A model generated the notes under the pieces. That model had not been told where the DNA came from. It searched no databases and saw only the letters and a list, made by a program, of their open reading frames with translations. A stretch of 64,000 bases of DNA, taken from the NCBI GenBank assembly GCA_021399445.1, contig JAJTUQ010000001.1, positions 2,604,001 to 2,668,000 of the forward strand, written 5' to 3'. The stretch comes from Xylogone sp. PMI_703 (Eukaryota > Ascomycota > Leotiomycetes). This document shows, piece after piece, positions 58,201 through 64,000 of this stretch; within the stretch, counting starts at the first letter, position 1; each line of letters opens with the position of its first letter. Position numbers and translations under genes: made by a program.

Positions 58201-61200
58201 CAATTAAAAAACTTACCCATCCACCACGACAACCGTGCCGCGTATAAAGGCGGATGGTACAGTACAGTACCAGTACAGTGCAATGATCTATATCATAAAT
58301 GGGGCGGAGGTAGCAGAAATGATGAATAATATAAAAAAGGAACATGGACCGTAACGACCAGCCATCGCAATAGGCTCGCAAACAGGGTCCCCTTTTGGGA
58401 CCTTTTGTGCAACAGGAGGTTGTTGCTCCAGTGTCCATGCACAAGAGCCAGTCATCCAGCAACATAATTAGCGGTAGTTTCTTTTGTACGGTAGTTTTAG
58501 ATAGACAGCCCAGACAGGCCCGCTCGTTTCAACACTTTCGATCGTTTTACTTCTTCTCTCCCGCGTGTCTCATTATCAACCGGTCTTTTCTTTTCCTACC
58601 TGCACGACCGGGCCGAAGATGACGACTTCGAACGGCCCGAGGTGCGTGTTTTGGAATTCTCTGCCACCGGGCGCTTAGATGGAGTGGTGTCTCTTCTCTG
58701 GCTTGGAGGGGCCGCGATTAGATGCCTTTTAGTGTCGCGTGTTTCCGTGTTTCTGATTATTCCAGGCTCCATCTCCGTGTCGGAATCGATCCGCTTCCCC
58801 CCTCCACCAGCTACCGCCGAACCGGCCTATAACCCGATTGTATTATGCCTTCTCGGTACAAGCAGGACCCCAATAATCAATTGCATGAGAAATGACGTAC
58901 AGTCTCTTTCTCTCGCCGTATCTTTCCCCATGAAAGAGGTCCAAGGGAAGATGGCCCCAACAGCATGAAGCATGATGACCAGCGTTGTGTCCCAATCTCC
59001 GAGTGTAAAAAAGTACTGGTTGAGGACCGGAAACGTGAGGGGAAATGGCCTCGGGAGTCTCATTCATTGGTTACATCAACTCTTCAGGCAAAGCACTGGG
59101 AAACTGCGGTCGTTCTCAGACAACATGAAAAAAGGGTGCAATTTACGGCGATTCTCCCCCAGTTCTCGTATTTCCAATCCAGCAGAACCAGGGAGTGCGG
59201 CAGTAATCACCGAGTCAGTAAGGTGGTTCGCCCAAAGCCCCCAGGAGAAAGAGACCCGGGAGGATGTTGCAGCTGGCCAGTGATCCGTCTCTCTCCGCGC
59301 ATCCCCGCGCCTGCTCCGTCATTGTCCTTTCGTGTGTCAGCATCAAAAGGAAAGAAAGCATCGTTCCAGACCCCAGCAGGCCAGGAAATGAAACTGCGAT
59401 CCGCGATTTTTCATTGGAGGGACCGAACTCTGGGGTGATATTGCATTTTTTTATGCCCCCCTCTCGCGGCGTGCTGCTAAAGAGATCTGCTGGTTTTAGC
59501 AGGTTGGTCGGTTTCTTTTTTAATGTCGGGGTAATTCAGAGGGGAACGCTGTATGTGGTTCGGCGTGGTGAGGTGGTGTTTGCAACGGTGGTTGAACGGT
59601 GGTTGTGGTGGTTGCTGTAGTTGGGGTAACCGTGTCGCGGCTTTGGACGGTTTTGGAGCGCATCTGCGGCGCCGAGTGGGTTTTGTTGCTCACCGATCTC
59701 CGATGGCTCCTTCCCTCGGTCACCCCATCTCGCCCATCCAACCGCCGCAGCCAGGACCAGCCCAGACTAAGGATCTCGTCTCCTTCCTCTTGGAAAGCGC
59801 GCACGGAATGGAACTGCAAATCGTTCCATTAACCAGATGTTTTGTATCCAGCACGGAGTACAGTTCATGCTCATGCCCTCATGTTCTCATGCTCCCCATC
59901 ATGATCGGTGACGGGAGTCCAACTGCAACAGGAATGCTGTTCGCACAACGCAGCAGAGCCTGGAAGTGAGTTTCCGTCAGATGTGACACTCCTAACCAGC
60001 AAAAAGAAAATACTGAGGTACCTCCCCATACAACAACACGCACATGACCATCTCTAAAGGGATCTGCTGTACATCGCAGGACTCCAGCGCATAGGACTCC
60101 AGTGAACAGAGGGCGGTACCACTGTCCCTGCACCAACGGATCAGTTGCTGCCTCTACAGCAGCTACAGCAGGTACTTGGATGTACAGTTACTCTTTTTTC
60201 TCTGAGAATACGACCAATCCAGGATAGCTCTGATCATCCACACCTCCCTCTGCACTCGTTTTGGGGCAGAGAGGAAAAGCAAACATACTCCGTACTTCTT
60301 ATTTCGTACAATCAAAAGAGAAGATACGGACGTACACCATGCCACACTGGGGATGGGGGATTTGCGAAGCAGCAGCTGCCAATCAGGGGGCCCACGAGGG
60401 AGACCACGACAATACGACCTGTCATTCTGCACCGTTGAACCCAGAACCCGGTGCTGCTGCACTGCAACGCTTTGAGAGGGCAAGACAAGATGCAGTGATG
60501 GCGATGGCAGATGGCGTTTGTCAGCGTTATAAAATTCACCGATGCTTCTCTCATTGGGCCTCGGCCCCTGTGGCCAAGGAGAGAAAGTCTGGATGAGGCG
60601 TCTGAGAGTCTCACTCTCGGTGCAATGTCAAGAGCGCCTCCAAAGCCTAAGGGGATTGCACCGAAAGTGTGCGAGCGAGCCGTCCAGAGTATTCATTCGT
60701 TAAGGGTAATACTTGTTTGCAGGACGGCACGGGGCAATGTAGACAGCACAACAGTAATTGACAAGTATGGAGGTATGAGGAATGTGCAGTCCAGCGCTGT
60801 ACAGCAACACTACAGTACAGTGTACACGGCAGTACCAAAGATGCTGTACCCACGAGCCCTGTGTGGCTGGCGAGTCTTGCTGGGTTGCTTTGGAAGAGCC
60901 GGATCGGAAGCGAGTCGCGGCGTTCCGGCGTTCTCGGGGACCACTGCTTGTGCTGGAGTGTTCCTGTCCGCTGGGAGCCGTTGACTGCTGTGTGCTATGG
61001 CACGGAATTGCGCGGAGGATCATGTCGCGTTCCGTCGGGGAGACCAGCACCATACAACAATCAAACACCATTGTCCTCGGGGAGGGAGCTCTCCTGTGCT
61101 CGTCTGCTTCCTCCTGAACCGTCTGCCTGGGAGCCCAGCCCGACCCCGACAGCGAACAAAGGATGCGCTGGAGGACCGTCAAAGTCTCTACACCACCCAT

Positions 61201-64000
61201 TCACCATCTGCTGCCACACAGCCCAATTGTTAGGATTCGCTGTAACTACAGTAGAGGCTACTGTCTACCACCACCACCATACTGCACACTACGGTTAGTA
61301 CGGACAGCCAGTGTCCAGCAGCCCAGAACGCGGACCGCTCCACCACCAGACTCGGTAAGGCCCAGCGGAACAGAAGAAGCCCAGACTAAGTTACCCCCGG
61401 CGATGGCCCGCCGCGGCGGCAGCACGGCAAGGCACGACGGCTCACTGGTAACTGCGACCCTTACTTGCATCTGCCAGCCCTCGGAGCGTGGGCCAATGAG
61501 AAAATTTGAAAGTAAAAATGGTAAATTAAATTGTGTCGATTGCTGTACCCTGGCAGCAAGGCCATATCGGGAATACCATCAGGGTTGCAGAGAAGGCTTG
61601 CTGCAGCAAAGGGGGCAGGTTGAGATGTTACATGTCACTTCTGGTACTCTGCCCGGGGTGCGGCGGGCTGGGGTGCTGAATCGGCGTCCCATCTGTGCTC
61701 TGCGTGAGCGACACTCTGGTGTGCCCCGTGCCCCGTGGGTCCGGTCCCACCGGTCCCCTCCACAGGGCATGCAGTCAGCGCGACCTGCGGACGGGGTTGC
61801 TTGATAGCCTGGAAAAGACAGCACCCAATTCTCCTGTCCGGCCCCTGGGGTGCTGCTGCCACTCAAAAGTCCAGCACAGCACAAACCCACCTTCCCAGAC
61901 AGTCGGTGTCAATGTGGGTTCAACTTTGTGTGGACGAGGGTTTGCGACGGTGACATGTGTCGATGTACCTTCTTCTCCTGTCCTAAGCGTGTGCATTCTC
62001 CTTCCAGCTGATATGTCCTCATGATACAGTATTCCTTGATTGATAAACTCATATAGAAAGGGGGGGTTCGGAGCTTCCATCTTGGATTCCGATGTTCGGT
62101 GCTGCACCTTCCCAGGTGTGGTGCTCTCCCAATGTCTGTGCCGCTCAACGTGAGCTGTATGAGATGTGCAATGTGCAATGTGCCTGCGTATCTGCGTGTC
62201 TGCGATGCAGGCTCTGCTCCCGCATAAGTTAATTTATTCTTGACGTGCAGCAGTCTGTGTGATGCACTGCACGCGTTGCGCATCACTCATTATTCATCCG
62301 TCAATTTTCTTGTGACGTTATTTGGGAGATTGACCTGCAAGCGGCCTCTCCGGCCGTAGGAACCCTTCTTGGGATTGTACCAGGGGATTCGCGCAGAGCG
62401 AGAAATATCTCAATTGAATCGCAGAGCTAATTTTGGATTTTGAAACTCAGGGTCCAGGTGGCACTGAAACCGACCCAAATCCAGACTGCCTTCTCTCTAG
62501 CTTCTGGGCGCCATATTTGTTAAGCAATGGATAGCGAGCCGATTCAGTTCAATATGCCGTATTCTCTCTGTCGAGGAGAGTCGAAGGAAGGCAGAAAGTA
62601 ATCAACTCACCCACACAACTAAGAGTTGCTGGCAATGGAAGTGCAGTTCCCGACCGATTGGTTGCAGAGGTTGATGAGGAAGCAGCACATGTTTGAGAGG
62701 AGCCAAGTCAAGAGGTGAGAAAGCGCCGCGGGTGTCTCGACAAATCGAAAAATGAATCAAGAAAAAGGTGAGAGAAAATACAAAAAGAGTAAACGAGAGA
62801 AAAAGAAAAAACAAGGAAACAGACTTGCAAGTGGAGTCTCGAGCAGGCATTCCAGAAGAGAGCGGGAATGCTGATGTGGACGCGAATACCACCTACCTCG
62901 AGTATGGGAGAATGCTATTGTGCCATGACGGTATTGTGGTTGTGTGATGATGGGAAGTGGAAGTGGAAAAGCACACACCACGGTTTAATACACGGCACGC
63001 GGATGCGGGTGCGGGTAATTAGCTGGTACCAGTAAGCTGAGCGGCAGCACTCTGCACTGAACTGTGTAGAAAGCTAAACCGCAAAATTAAATAATCCGCC
63101 AAATAGGAAGAGGTGATTTATCTGTGGCTATTTTGGTTTTGACACGGCCTGAGATGCTTTGCCTGCGTAGTACTGCAAATATACAGTGACATATACTATG
63201 ATGGATTACGCAAGCCGGAATCGAGGACTGAGAGGAAAAACTCTGCTGGAGGGGGAATACCGCAGCATGCAGGATGCATGTACCGCATAGTAAGAAACCG
63301 CAAGAACTGCTGCTGCTGCGTTAGCCAGAGCCAGCCACAATGAGGAAATCGGAGACACTTCTGTAGACTGCACACCCTCTCGAGATACTGGTGTGTGGTC
63401 TTCTGTGCGGTCTAGATGGATAAGATGCCCAGCTGTTCGCATTATTCCCACCGCTCCCTCAGGCAAGAAACTGGCGGGACCGAGGTCGAGACAGTGACAT
63501 CGCCATCCACGAGACTTGACTTCGAGCCTTCTACGTCGTTCCCATTTAGGTAAACGCTCACTTTCTCCGTGGCTTGCAGGGCTGGGGCCAAGCTGGTGGC
63601 TGATAAGGTTGCAAATGTCTCGGTAGATGAGCTGACTTGGCCCAGGCGAGAGTGGACGATTGACGAAGATGGCGAACGAAGGTGATGATCCGAATCTTGG
63701 GAGAGAGATCCAAAAGGTGGCTTGCACACTCCTTTCTTTTACTGTGGTATGAAGCTACAGTACCAGCACCCTGGGCAATTCGACACGAGGGGTTAATATC
63801 GAAGCAGGTTCCGTAGAATGCACGAAGCGCTGGCTTCATACCGTAGGGCGGTGGATGCAACTGATGGGTCAGATTTTCGACATGGAACCCCCCCAAGAAA
63901 AAAAAGATGGCGCTTGTTTCGGCGCGATTTCTTCAGGATGACATTTTTTGATGAAGAAAAATATACGACTGGTGGGGATTACGTCGTATTGGAGATCTTG
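55257..64000. other. 8.7-kb tract without recognisable genes
   Basis: Many short frames occur on both strands, often overlapping one another, but none shows a family motif, a plausible start or a consistent splice pattern. Composition is balanced, not AT-rich, so this is not a RIP-decayed block. It has CA/CT-rich simple stretches (for example 56370-56520), purine-rich runs (62750-62820) and TACAGTAC-type motifs (57018, 58256-58281, 60810-60826, 61246, 63753). The likeliest reading is long promoter and leader regions, or non-coding transcripts, belonging to a gene beyond the right edge. Confidence 0.4.

Noticed and set aside
58642..62286. Numerous frames of 100-210 codons on both strands
   Set aside because: They overlap each other in several frames and show no family motif, start context or splicing; treated as chance frames.

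Overview
This window looks like a filamentous ascomycete genome (Pezizomycotina; Leotiomycetes is my tentative guess). Genes carry short GT-AG introns of about 50-120 nt. The protein set is typical fungal: Zn2Cys6 regulator, RTA1 family, CAP20-type perilipin, Stu2/XMAP215, SAPS, Vps60. The DNA is in two compartments: an AT-rich, gene-poor, decayed compartment (about 1-8.8 kb and 12.9-26.8 kb) and a balanced compartment of intact housekeeping genes (about 26.9-55.3 kb). A long tract without recognisable genes fills 55.3-64 kb.

The left compartment is the unusual part. It appears to hold a scattered, partly decayed fungal RiPP (dikaritin-type) locus. At 16490-16892 is a small secreted precursor with tandem repeats separated by Kex2 sites (LysArg), each repeat keeping a Gly-Ala/Ser-Asp-Trp core. 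A second secreted peptide with Kex2 sites and faint repeats is at 5895-6107. Around them are UstYa/DUF3328-family genes: one cut by the left edge (1-230), one nearly complete with both HxxHC motifs (14099-15032), one remnant in which all four motif histidines are replaced (2143-2409), and a pseudogene of a related membrane-anchored Trp/His-Cys family (3502-4038). In known systems the precursor is secreted, cut by Kex2, and cyclised by UstYa-type oxidases. Here several members carry frameshifts or stops, so the pathway may be inactive in this strain.

The same compartment holds a pseudokinase gene with RIP-like TAG stops (18415-20471), an SRPK-like kinase (22036-23550), a Copia-type gag ORF that seems to have landed in an HNH-endonuclease gene (24552-25448), and a roughly 0.8 kb inverted-repeat element with TA target duplication carrying exactly twelve 19-bp tandem repeats (26004-26799). 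Relics of the same element occur at 17.5-18.2 kb. An isolated perilipin/CAP20-like gene (8871-9621) sits in a GC-richer island between two AT-rich blocks.

The right compartment carries, in order: a DJ-1/PfpI glyoxalase-like protein, a centrosomin-motif coiled-coil protein, a DUF1992 (DNAJC28-like) protein, a short-chain dehydrogenase, a SAPS phosphatase regulator, Vps60, an RTA1-family membrane protein, an Upc2-like Zn2Cys6 regulator, a TFIP11/Ntr1 splicing factor and a Stu2/XMAP215 microtubule polymerase. These look like ordinary, independently transcribed genes, several sharing divergent promoters.
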